Part shown: one piece after another, positions 1-7,825 of the stretch | Layout: the number at the start of each line of letters is the position of its first letter | How positions within the stretch are numbered: the stretch's first letter is position 1 | Source: Candidatus Dojkabacteria bacterium | Lineage (GTDB): Bacteria; Patescibacteria; Dojkabacteria; SC72 | DNA: 64,000 nt | Direction of reading: 5' to 3' | Assembly: GCA_023229785.1 (NCBI GenBank) | Contig: JALNYV010000001.1 | Location: forward strand, 248,001 to 312,000 | Made by a program: the position numbers and the translations under genes | The notes under the pieces: generated by a model | What the model was told of the DNA's origin: nothing | What the model saw: only the letters and a program-made list of their open reading frames with translations | Database searches by the model: none

Positions 1-1461
1 GAATTTTACAGGTGCTCTATCTTGTTTAACAGCTTCATGCAACACAATCGTAAAAGCATCAACCAAATCGTCGTGTTTTTCTACACCGAAATATATAAGC
101 TGTTGAATCAAAAGATCAGCGCCTTCTTTTGGAAACAAAATCTTTCCTGATCTAATCATGTGAGTTACAGAATCTAGTCTTGACCTTTTATCTTGTCCAT
201 TGAGTGGAAATGCTCTCGCATCAACACCTAGCCTCACAAGTTGCTGTATTACGGCTCTTTGATATCCGACATCCTCAATATAAGCTCTGCATCTTCTGTT
301 ATATAATCCAGATTGTCTGGCAAGAATCTTTATTTTATCTGTCGCAGAAGGGAAATCTAACCTCTCGTTTACTGGAAATTTCTGAATATACACTTTTAGT
401 GTTTCTTCATAACCAAAAATATGACCTATGACTAGAGCAGTGTAATCGGCATGCGTACTTGAAGATATGGCCAAATCTACCCCCATCAGTGAAAGCTTAT
501 ACGCCTCTTTACCGTCTCTACCCTCTTTGCCCTGTGGCAATTCATCGTAATATTGAATCCACTCCTTATGAACAATTTGATCCTCATCAGCAATTATTTT
601 AAGCATATACTCTCTTTGCCATGCCTTATCATCCCCATTCAGTCGCTTTTCCTTTTCAATTGCTTCTATATTCGGATATTTTCCTGTCCAAAGAATTTTG
701 TCTTGACTATCTATTAATGGGTATTCCTTAAATATTGCATCGATTTTATTTTCAGCTATATTTTTCTTTAACCGCATGAGAAGTGAATCATCATGAAGGA
801 GGTTTCCGACTAAAATGATTTTAGTATTTAAATCCCCTAAAGGAACAACTTCTCCTGTTAACCAAGTATATGTTTTATCCCTACTTTCTCTTGTTTTCAC
901 AGAGTTTAAATCTTCAACATCATCACAAATAATTAAGTCGGGTCTATATGCACCATGTCGTAATCCTCTAATACTCTGTTCACTTGAAGCAGCGATTATC
1001 CTTGCATTGAATCTTGGAATTACAAGTGAATACGATCCCCATTCATCAGATTCTTCTTCAAAAGGTCCAAGGTCAGCCCGTAAAAGAGCATTGCCTTCTA
1101 ATTCTCGTTTAACATTTGATAAGTGAGTTTTTGCTTGTTGTTGTGTTTGTGAAAGAATAACTACACATTTCTTTTGTTGTTTTCCTAGTATCGCCCATAT
1201 TGGATATGACATAGTCATTAAAGTGGACTTTGCTGATCCTCTAAACGCTACAATAACTGCAATTTTTATACCCTCATCTTCAGTAATAGCAAACATTTCC
1301 TTTTGAAAGTCTGCTGTTTTATATTTCACATATTGACTGAAATATAGATGAAAGAACCAATAATGACTTTCTTTCGTAATTGCAGTTCGTGCTCTTTGAT
1401 CAGAAAGAATACTTTCAATGACTTCTTTAGTCATAGGTTCTTGTAAATTATTACTGTTCAT
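1..1461 (-). CDS. Phage terminase large subunit (partial, runs off left edge)
   Basis: This is the ATPase-nuclease motor that packages phage DNA. Reading down from ATG at 1461 gives 487 codons without a stop to base 1, so the C-terminus lies outside the window. A Walker A-like loop FRGSAKST is near residues 73-80 and a Walker B strand LIICDDVED near 175-183. An RNase H-like nuclease strand LMGVDLAIS follows near residues 324-332. The start overlaps the small-terminase stop by 11 nt, the usual TerS-TerL order. Seen: motifs and order. Known: terminase architecture. It suggests a prophage or prophage remnant whose other genes lie to the left. Confidence 0.88.
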   Translation of the reverse strand, partial: MNSNNLQEPMTKEVIESILSDQRARTAITKESHYWFFHLYFSQYVKYKTADFQKEMFAITEDEGIKIAVIVAFRGSAKSTLMTMSYPIWAILGKQQKKCVVILSQTQQQAKTHLSNVKRELEGNALLRADLGPFEEESDEWGSYSLVIPRFNARIIAASSEQSIRGLRHGAYRPDLIICDDVEDLNSVKTRESRDKTYTWLTGEVVPLGDLNTKIILVGNLLHDDSLLMRLKKNIAENKIDAIFKEYPLIDSQDKILWTGKYPNIEAIEKEKRLNGDDKAWQREYMLKIIADEDQIVHKEWIQYYDELPQGKEGRDGKEAYKLSLMGVDLAISSSTHADYTALVIGHIFGYEETLKVYIQKFPVNERLDFPSATDKIKILARQSGLYNRRCRAYIEDVGYQRAVIQQLVRLGVDARAFPLNGQDKRSRLDSVTHMIRSGKILFPKEGADLLIQQLIYFGVEKHDDLVDAFTIVLHEAVKQDRAPVKF

Positions 1462-1885
1462 TTGAACAGGTTGGTTCTGTGTTTGTGTCTGTAGTTCCAT
1501 TTTGCGTATCTACTAAATTTAAATTAAATGCCATGTTAAGAGATTGTCTAATAATCTCTTTTTGTTCCTCCGAAAGAGGAATGTCCCCACTTTTTGTTGT
1601 GACTTCGAGTTTTGGAGAGTAACTCTTGTGATGGTTCTTTAACCAAAAGATTATGCCCGTTAAGTTTCCATCCCTTATGGCTGAAATAAGCTGACTTTCA
1701 GCCATATCGTTTATAAGTTGCGACCCTTCTTGAAGAGCAATTTCAGCTTCTTCTGCGAACTTTGGATCTCTTTTCTTCCACCTGTAAAATGTTGCTCTTG
1801 ATACTCCTAACTTCTCGCAAGTAACTTGAATTACAGGGGTCTTTCTTAATTGTTCTATTATTGTTTTTTTAGTTATACCTTTCAT
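1451..1885 (-). CDS. Phage terminase small subunit-like helix-turn-helix protein
   Basis: This 144-residue protein probably recognises phage DNA and hands it to the large terminase. The N-terminus (about 1-40) holds a helix-turn-helix with the core VTCEKLGVSRATFYRWKKRD, typical of small terminases of the phBC6A51 type and of transposase-like HTH domains. A helical middle (about 45-90) and a polar tail follow. It sits directly upstream of the large terminase (11-nt overlap) and starts inside the stop of the methyltransferase gene (4-nt ATGA overlap), so the three are probably co-translated. The function rests mainly on context plus the HTH, because small terminases diverge strongly. Confidence 0.75.
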   Translation of the reverse strand: MKGITKKTIIEQLRKTPVIQVTCEKLGVSRATFYRWKKRDPKFAEEAEIALQEGSQLINDMAESQLISAIRDGNLTGIIFWLKNHHKSYSPKLEVTTKSGDIPLSEEQKEIIRQSLNMAFNLNLVDTQNGTTDTNTEPTCSNEQ

Positions 1886-3210
1886 TGGAGTTTAGTTGCT
1901 TGTAACTTAGTTAAGTTTTCCCATCTCTTTTTGATTACTTCTGCATATGTAGGAGACTTTTCCATTAAATAACACCTTCTTTTCATCCTTTGACAGGCAA
2001 TTAAGGTTGATCCTGAGCCACCAAATGGCTCAACAACTAGCTCTCCCTTTTGTGTAAGAACTTTAATATATGGGATAAGGATTTCTGTTGGTTTAGTACC
2101 AAAAACCACTCCTTGCCCAGAACTTTTCTCATCGGAAGATCTATATTCTATAAAGTCTGTAGGTTGAATCTTTTTTCCTTTTTTATATCCCTCCCAGTGT
2201 GGTTTACCAGATATGGCATACAAAGCTGTTTGATACTCATTCTGAAGCAGTTCTTCCTCAGGATTAGTATTCATGACTTCTTCTTGATACGAAGAACCTA
2301 CCATGGCTATATCGTGCTTAGAAAAGAATCTGTATTTAGAAGAAAATCCTTGATGTCTATTGGGTAAGTGCCAAACAATCATATTTTTTACCTTCCAATA
2401 TTTTTCAATTTCAGACCATATGACACGTAAATTTTTCCAATTTTCATAAACTATGATATGGAAATTATCTTTTGCCACTTCTGATATGTTTTTCATCCAT
2501 AACTCTGTGAAATTATCAGGAATTACATCTGTTTCAAGGTACTTTCTGTCTCTTTTGTACCCAAACCCTTCCGTAGCTTTTCCATGCTTCTTTTTTCCTT
2601 GCAGATAATTCAAAATATACGGGGGATCTGTAAAACAAAGATCTGCCTTCTCATTGTTCATTAGTTTAAGGATGTCATCATTTACTGTTGAATCTCCACA
2701 CATGAGTCGATTCTCTCCTAACTGCCATACATCTCCCTTTTGTATCATAATTTTCTTTATATCTAACTTTGCTAGTTCCTTCTTTAAATCGAATACTTCA
2801 GGGTTATCGTCATCCCAATCGAAGATTGCGTCCAAATCTTCAGAGTTGAAACCCACATCAGTTAGAAAATCCTCAGCAAAGTTGGCAAGAAGTTTAAAAT
2901 CAAATTCTCCTTGATTCTTGTTTAATCTGATATTCAGTTCTTTTTCCTTTTCTATATCAGGGATATTTATGTATACAACAGGCATTTCAGCAATACCTAG
3001 TGCTTTCGCAGCTTCTATTCGCATATGTCCTCCGATGACAATATTCATTCTGTCAGGAGCGCTATTTACGATTGCTGGATCTACAATTCCAAATCTTTCG
3101 ATACTGGTTTCTAGATCCTTTAAAGCTTTTTCATCCCACTTTCTTGGATTGTAGTCAGCTTTGATTAACTCATCTATATTTACATAGACCGTTTTTATTT
3201 GTTCTTGCAT
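1882..3210 (-). CDS. ParB-like domain / DNA methyltransferase fusion (beta class)
   Basis: This 442-residue protein probably methylates an exocyclic amino group of adenine or cytosine in DNA. Residues 5-110 form a ParB/Srx-like domain containing GGHMRIEAAKALG. The methyltransferase follows, with catalytic DPPY at 195-198 and the SAM-binding EPFGGSGST near 394-402. Catalytic motif before SAM motif is the beta-class order. ParB-methylase fusions are common in phages and prophages, and the gene abuts terminase genes. No restriction enzyme lies beside it, so it is probably an orphan phage methylase that shields phage DNA or marks packaging sites (inference). Confidence 0.88.
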   Translation of the reverse strand: MQEQIKTVYVNIDELIKADYNPRKWDEKALKDLETSIERFGIVDPAIVNSAPDRMNIVIGGHMRIEAAKALGIAEMPVVYINIPDIEKEKELNIRLNKNQGEFDFKLLANFAEDFLTDVGFNSEDLDAIFDWDDDNPEVFDLKKELAKLDIKKIMIQKGDVWQLGENRLMCGDSTVNDDILKLMNNEKADLCFTDPPYILNYLQGKKKHGKATEGFGYKRDRKYLETDVIPDNFTELWMKNISEVAKDNFHIIVYENWKNLRVIWSEIEKYWKVKNMIVWHLPNRHQGFSSKYRFFSKHDIAMVGSSYQEEVMNTNPEEELLQNEYQTALYAISGKPHWEGYKKGKKIQPTDFIEYRSSDEKSSGQGVVFGTKPTEILIPYIKVLTQKGELVVEPFGGSGSTLIACQRMKRRCYLMEKSPTYAEVIKKRWENLTKLQATKLQ

Positions 3211-3286
3211 TTAAATATGTAAAAAAATTAACAGAGTTTTTGGCTCTGTTTATATTCTAAAGAATGGATAGTTGCGTAAACTTGCG

Positions 3287-4087
3287 TTACTTCTTTCTGA
3301 GAAGAAAGATATATGGAGTGTTTATTGTAAATGCTGTATTTTGTGGGACAAAAAACCTATCATATCCAACAATATCACTTATAACTTTATTTAGTGCCCT
3401 ATATTTACCATATATTATTTGATACCAATCCTCTTCCTCTGCATTAAAGGTTACACCTAAAGCATCCGAAACTAATTCATCAAGCTCCCAAGGAGTTTCA
3501 TGTATTTCTGTGTTCTCAAACATATATTTACATAATAAATATCTATCATCTCCTCTTTTCAAAGGAATATTTCTACCATTTATTATTAATCTTGGTTTCT
3601 CATCATCAAACTCAATCTTATTTGTTTTAACTAGAAATCTCTGAGGATAGTTCTTAAGTATTTGTTTTATCGATAAATAGGTCTCTTTTGTGACACATAT
3701 TGTTGGTGTTTCTACTCCAGAGGAATTTTCAACTCTTGTCCAAATATAAAACAATTCATCCTCTTTGTAGAGACCGTTACTCAATCCGATTGTTAAATCT
3801 ACAGGGGGAATACCAGCCTTTACTTTAATAAGAAATTCGTAAATATCTTCATTTACATAAAAATACTTAGCGAATGCATCAGTTATTATTTTAGTCGCTT
3901 TTTGCATTTCAACAGAGATTTGCTTGAACGGTTCTAATGTCTTTTCTATTTGTGAAAGTACTTCCCCCATTCCCGATTTAAACATTGAATCTCTAATCTG
4001 ATTCTTTATTTCTAATAAAACAGGTTCAATATCCCCCGTAAGGCTATTTACTTGCTTCTTAAAACTTTTAATTTCTTCTGGTGACAT
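3287..4087 (-). CDS. Hypothetical protein, coiled-coil N-terminus
   Basis: I do not recognise this 266-residue protein. Residues 1-75 are charged and amphipathic with likely coiled-coil helices. The middle is mixed alpha/beta, and residues about 180-235 could be a small winged-helix-like fold (helix-rich with DRYLLCKYMF and WELDELVSDALG). There is no signal peptide or membrane segment. It lies 76 nt upstream of the phage-type methylase gene on the same strand and could be the first gene of that transcript. The gene to its right is divergent. A phage or mobile-element regulator is possible but unsupported by a clear motif. Confidence 0.6.
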   Translation of the reverse strand: MSPEEIKSFKKQVNSLTGDIEPVLLEIKNQIRDSMFKSGMGEVLSQIEKTLEPFKQISVEMQKATKIITDAFAKYFYVNEDIYEFLIKVKAGIPPVDLTIGLSNGLYKEDELFYIWTRVENSSGVETPTICVTKETYLSIKQILKNYPQRFLVKTNKIEFDDEKPRLIINGRNIPLKRGDDRYLLCKYMFENTEIHETPWELDELVSDALGVTFNAEEEDWYQIIYGKYRALNKVISDIVGYDRFFVPQNTAFTINTPYIFLLRKK

Positions 4088-4150
4088 ATTCTGATTTAAA
4101 AGATTAATCTATAATATTTTATATCTATATTTAATTTTAATCTATCAAAA

Positions 4151-5788
4151 ATGAATTTCCTTAAAGATGAGCAATACTATATGGATCGTTACGATCTTAT
4201 AACCATTAATATCTGCCTTGAAAGAATAAAGCTCCTCAAAAAAGTGTTCGCAAAAATGAATCAATCGGATAAGTTATCCAAATTTACTGAAGAAGAAATA
4301 CAAAGAAACAAGAACTATTTCACTAATATGCAATTAATTGAAATTAAACTAGACAGATACAAAAAGAGAGCTGAAAAAATTGAAAAAGATATTGAAGAGG
4401 ATAGAAAATTACAGGATGCTCAGGATAATACTCTTCCACCACAGAATATAAAGTGTGATAAATGCAAAATTGATATGCAAGCTTCATCAGGGGATGTAAT
4501 GAATCATTTTAGCAAACCAATTCGAGTATTGTTCTTCTTTGACTGTCCAAAATGTAAGAAACGAAAAGCACATTATGAAAATGGAGAAATATGGAAGTAC
4601 ACACCTACCCCATGTGCAAAATGCGGAGGGAAGCTAAAAACAAAATATTCTTTTAAAAGCGATATAAGTACAATAACAACCACTTGCTCAAAATGTGATT
4701 ACAGAAACGAAGATGTTCATAATCATAAGGTAGAGGAAGAAAAGCGACAAAAGCATGAGAAAGAAGATAAAGATCTACTTGAAAAATATAGAGATTCTTT
4801 TTGCATGAAAAAAAAAGAAGCTGAGGACTATATTAAGGCGTTCGATGAAATGGACTTTGCTAATCAGGTATATAAGTACGAACTTCAAAAATATGATGAT
4901 GTCGCATATGAAAAATCCGACAAATTAAAGAAACTTTCTGTTACTGATCTAGAAGACTTGCTTAATGCTAAACTTCCAAAATTGAAATTTAACAGACTCA
5001 CTTTTAAAGAGCCCAAAATAGATGTGTTTGTCGAGATTGAATTTACAACCCAGGACATGGATTCTTCAAGAAGAAAACGAGAAAGTGAAAGATTATTACA
5101 GAAATTATTAAAAGATACCTTAGAGTTAACTAATTGGCGATTGATGATTCCTGGTATCTCATACAGACTAGGTTATTTATCGGGGAAATTGAAGGGTTAT
5201 GAAAGAGAGGATGACATACTCAAACTCCTTGGGAAAAAAGAAGAAAATCCAAAGATTGAACTCGACAAAGAAAAACTACTTAAATATCAGACTTCAGGTT
5301 CTATTGGGTTAGCTAGATTATCAGCAGAATACGAAGGTCAACGAAAAATACGATTGAAAAGATTTAAAGACGAACCAAATGGTTTTCTACTAAATGACAA
5401 AGAAGACTCTTGGTATACATGTAACTTTTGTGGAAGTTCAACTCCTAGCAATAAAACTTGGTGGATGCCTGAAGCAATAACTTGTACAGACTGTCATAAC
5501 AATATCCTGAAGGGTCTTATACCAAAAGAGATTTTAGGAAATGACAAACTTTGGTTCACTTCATACCATTTAAATAGTGAATATGGCTTACATTCTGCAA
5601 CGGTTAGAAAATACATACGAACAGGAGAACTCATCAGCAGAGATCTTAAAAATAGCGAGGGAAACCAATACTTCGCATTCTTTTTGGCAAAAGAAAATAA
5701 GGATTTCTTCACTACTCATTTCAAAAAAGCCAAGAGGAAGCAAAAGTGGCATTTCGTGGATGAAAAAGGGAAGATTGTGTGGTTATAG
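4151..5788 (+). CDS. Multi-zinc-ribbon protein with C-terminal HTH-like segment
   Basis: This 545-residue protein is of unknown function. Residues 60-90 are a charged coiled coil. CxxC pairs at 102/105, 132/135, 155/158 and 179/182 look like two zinc ribbons, and a further pair of CxxC motifs lies near 424-447 (CNFCGSS and CTDC). The last 100 residues contain YGLHSATVRKYIRTGELISR, reminiscent of excisionase/MerR-type helix-turn-helix segments. Zinc ribbons plus such a segment suggest nucleic-acid binding (inference). It is divergent from the gene at 3287 and followed 22 nt later by a broken gene. Confidence 0.6.
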   Translation: MNFLKDEQYYMDRYDLITINICLERIKLLKKVFAKMNQSDKLSKFTEEEIQRNKNYFTNMQLIEIKLDRYKKRAEKIEKDIEEDRKLQDAQDNTLPPQNIKCDKCKIDMQASSGDVMNHFSKPIRVLFFFDCPKCKKRKAHYENGEIWKYTPTPCAKCGGKLKTKYSFKSDISTITTTCSKCDYRNEDVHNHKVEEEKRQKHEKEDKDLLEKYRDSFCMKKKEAEDYIKAFDEMDFANQVYKYELQKYDDVAYEKSDKLKKLSVTDLEDLLNAKLPKLKFNRLTFKEPKIDVFVEIEFTTQDMDSSRRKRESERLLQKLLKDTLELTNWRLMIPGISYRLGYLSGKLKGYEREDDILKLLGKKEENPKIELDKEKLLKYQTSGSIGLARLSAEYEGQRKIRLKRFKDEPNGFLLNDKEDSWYTCNFCGSSTPSNKTWWMPEAITCTDCHNNILKGLIPKEILGNDKLWFTSYHLNSEYGLHSATVRKYIRTGELISRDLKNSEGNQYFAFFLAKENKDFFTTHFKKAKRKQKWHFVDEKGKIVWL

Positions 5789-5796
5789 TAAGTTAG

Positions 5797-5802
5797 TATA
5801 AT
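5797..5802 (+). promoter_or_regulatory. -10 box (TATAAT), leaderless start
   Basis: Perfect TATAAT hexamer ending 8 nt before the ATG at 5811 of the broken gene. No Shine-Dalgarno can fit, so the transcript would be nearly leaderless. The box survives although the gene behind it is disrupted. Confidence 0.55.
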
Positions 5803-5810
5803 ATGTTTAT

Positions 5811-6278
5811 ATGAATAAAAAACAAATCGAAGAACTACTGAGTTGAGCAATAGATAAACTTCTGATAAATGATTCTGATTTACTTATCAGAGATGTTAAT
5901 GAGAGAAGTATTACTCATAAATTAGCAGAATATCTCCAAGAACGGCTAAGCACATACATACCAAAAGAAGCTAATTTCAAGGTGGACTGCGAGTACAATA
6001 AAGATTGAGAACTCCCCAAAAGAATAACTATTATGAAAAAGACTGTTGACACTGATGATATTAAAAGTGAGACTTTACCCAGATATTATTATCCATAAAA
6101 GGGGATGAGGGAAAGAACATAACTTACTTGTAATAGAAGTAAAAAAGTTTTCAAACTGCAATCCCGAGAGTAAAAACGGGACTTTGACAAATTACATGCC
6201 TACAAAGATGAATATCATTACAAATACTCTTATTATATTGAATTTCCGAATCAACAAACTATTTTATTGAGAAAATAA
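5811..6278 (+). pseudogene. Broken nuclease-like gene with three in-frame TGA codons at glycine-like positions
   Basis: Three frames together spell one recognisable protein of about 150 residues. The first part runs from ATG 5811 and includes VNERSITHKLAEYLQ and VDCEYNKD(TGA)ELPKRI. The second (+1 shift near 6075) includes YPDIIIHKRG(TGA)GKEHNLLVIEVKK. The third (shift near 6170) is RDFDKLHAYKDEYHY, ending at TAA 6276. D...EVK resembles a PD-(D/E)XK-like core (E-x-K; VIEVKK). The nonsense codons are TGA at 5844, 6006 and 6106. The second falls where this family normally has glycine, and glycine also suits the other two. TGA means glycine in Gracilibacteria and Absconditabacteria. Seen: stops and shifts. 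Inferred: a decayed import from a code-25 donor. Ordinary pseudogene decay is the alternative. Confidence 0.7.
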
Positions 6279-7769
6279 CGTTTTTATAGCAGTTATCGGT
6301 CGTATTCCCGAATTAAAAACATCCCAAGGCTCTCTAAATTGAAATTTAACATTTAACTTAGTATGTAATAATGGAAGTGATTCTTTAGATATATATTCGT
6401 TAAATGCCTTTAAGAAACCTTCTTTTGCAATAATCTGCAATAGATACTCAAATGAATCTGGAGAAACGAAAAAGAAAGGAATTTCCTCAATAAGATCTTT
6501 ATTTATTCCCTTTTCAATCAACCTAATCTTCAATTCAGCCGTAAAGTTATATGGAAATACATAAATGTCACCCAAAGTAAGTAATAAAAGAAAGGTCTTT
6601 TTTGATGGAGAGTATTTCATATGCGGATACAATCCCATTTTGTAATCTTCTAATGTTTTATATGATTTACATAAAATAGCTGAGATTTCTTCAATTAGCT
6701 TTTTATAACCAGTATATTTGCTTCTAACATCAAGAGAAACTAGATTTCTATGTTTTACCTCGAGAAAAACAATACTATCACGGTCTTCTAAAGTAAAATC
6801 TATCGTCTTCTTTTTCTCTGATTTCTTCTTCGGATTGGTATATTCCTTTTCACCCACAAAAACTACTTTTGATTTATCTAATATGAAAGATATATATTCT
6901 TCGACTCTTTTACCAATTAAATCACCTAAAACATCCCCATTTTTATCAAAGTCATAATGAAGTCCACTAAGAATTCTATCTAGTAAAAGAATTGGGCTTG
7001 GGCAATAATAACAATGAGAATCTTCAACCAATGGATAGTATCTTAACCAATTAAAATGAAATTGATATTCTTCATCAAGTTCTGGATATTCCTTGAATTT
7101 CAACTTTAATTTATTAAAAGTTGTAGAAAATTTACTAAAGAATACTTTCAAATCATCATTGGAAATTCCTGGTAACTCAGAAGTAATGTCTTTTTTTATT
7201 GTAAAATGTTTTATGTACCATCCAACAACAGCTAAGCCAATGATATATATCTGCTCTGGAGCTAGATTATATTTAGATCTGATAATAGAAGAAATTTCAT
7301 CTGGCTTATATAAATAAGCATACCTAGATACTATATTAAGGTAATGTCCAACAACATTCTGAAGTGGAAACTGACTAAAACTAAGTAAAGATAGATAACT
7401 TAATATTTTATCATTAGAAACTGGAAATGTTCTTTCCGAAATAGCATTTTCTAGAGCTTTATTGTCATTAATCAATCGAGGAAAGCGTTGATATTCTTTT
7501 AGTGTTTTATAAGGATAATTATTATTTGAATATGTAAGAGTTAATCTAATATAGGTATCAATATCCCATGGGCCGATTACTCTCCATACTTCTTCTCGTG
7601 ATTTAGAATCTTCAAATATCTTGGGAAGAAACGGAGGTAATTGCTGATTAAATGAAAAATAAGTATTGTATCCCCAAAAAATATGGAAATTATCCCGATA
7701 ATCCGTTTTGGATATTCGGTTTTTAACTATATTAAAATATTTTTTTCTAAATTCTCTATCAAATTCCAT
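6264..7769 (-). CDS. PD-(D/E)XK nuclease-like hypothetical protein
   Basis: This 501-residue protein ends in what looks like a restriction-endonuclease-fold core. An acidic strand TIDFTLEDRD (about residues 321-330) is followed by SIVFLEVKHR (about 331-340), giving the D...ExK pattern, with a preceding helix GDLIGKRVEEYISFIL. The N-terminal 280 residues are aromatic-rich and unrecognised. There is no signal peptide. It lies 56 nt downstream of the helical-repeat-like gene but also has its own leaderless-type -10 box. Its stop overlaps the end of the convergent broken gene. The nuclease assignment is by motif only; involvement in DNA defence is inferred from context. Confidence 0.6.
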   Translation of the reverse strand: MEFDREFRKKYFNIVKNRISKTDYRDNFHIFWGYNTYFSFNQQLPPFLPKIFEDSKSREEVWRVIGPWDIDTYIRLTLTYSNNNYPYKTLKEYQRFPRLINDNKALENAISERTFPVSNDKILSYLSLLSFSQFPLQNVVGHYLNIVSRYAYLYKPDEISSIIRSKYNLAPEQIYIIGLAVVGWYIKHFTIKKDITSELPGISNDDLKVFFSKFSTTFNKLKLKFKEYPELDEEYQFHFNWLRYYPLVEDSHCYYCPSPILLLDRILSGLHYDFDKNGDVLGDLIGKRVEEYISFILDKSKVVFVGEKEYTNPKKKSEKKKTIDFTLEDRDSIVFLEVKHRNLVSLDVRSKYTGYKKLIEEISAILCKSYKTLEDYKMGLYPHMKYSPSKKTFLLLLTLGDIYVFPYNFTAELKIRLIEKGINKDLIEEIPFFFVSPDSFEYLLQIIAKEGFLKAFNEYISKESLPLLHTKLNVKFQFREPWDVFNSGIRPITAIKTLFSQ

Positions 7770-7775
7770 AAAAGA

Positions 7776-7781
7776 ATTTTA
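7776..7781 (-). promoter_or_regulatory. Extended -10 box (TGaTAAAAT), leaderless start
   Basis: On the minus strand TAAAAT, preceded by TG one base upstream, ends exactly 6 nt before the ATG at 7769. That puts the expected transcription start at the start codon. It lies in the 56-nt gap behind the 731-residue gene, so the nuclease-like gene may be transcribed separately. Confidence 0.55.
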
Positions 7782-7825
7782 TCATATTGGAAAGTAATAG
7801 ATATTATTAGGCAAAAACACTCCAT

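Noticed and set aside
5811..6278. The whole genome using TGA as glycine (code 25)
   Set aside because: secA, dus, xthA and the 2368-residue gene read through with no internal TGA and use GGN glycine codons normally. Only the broken gene shows the pattern.
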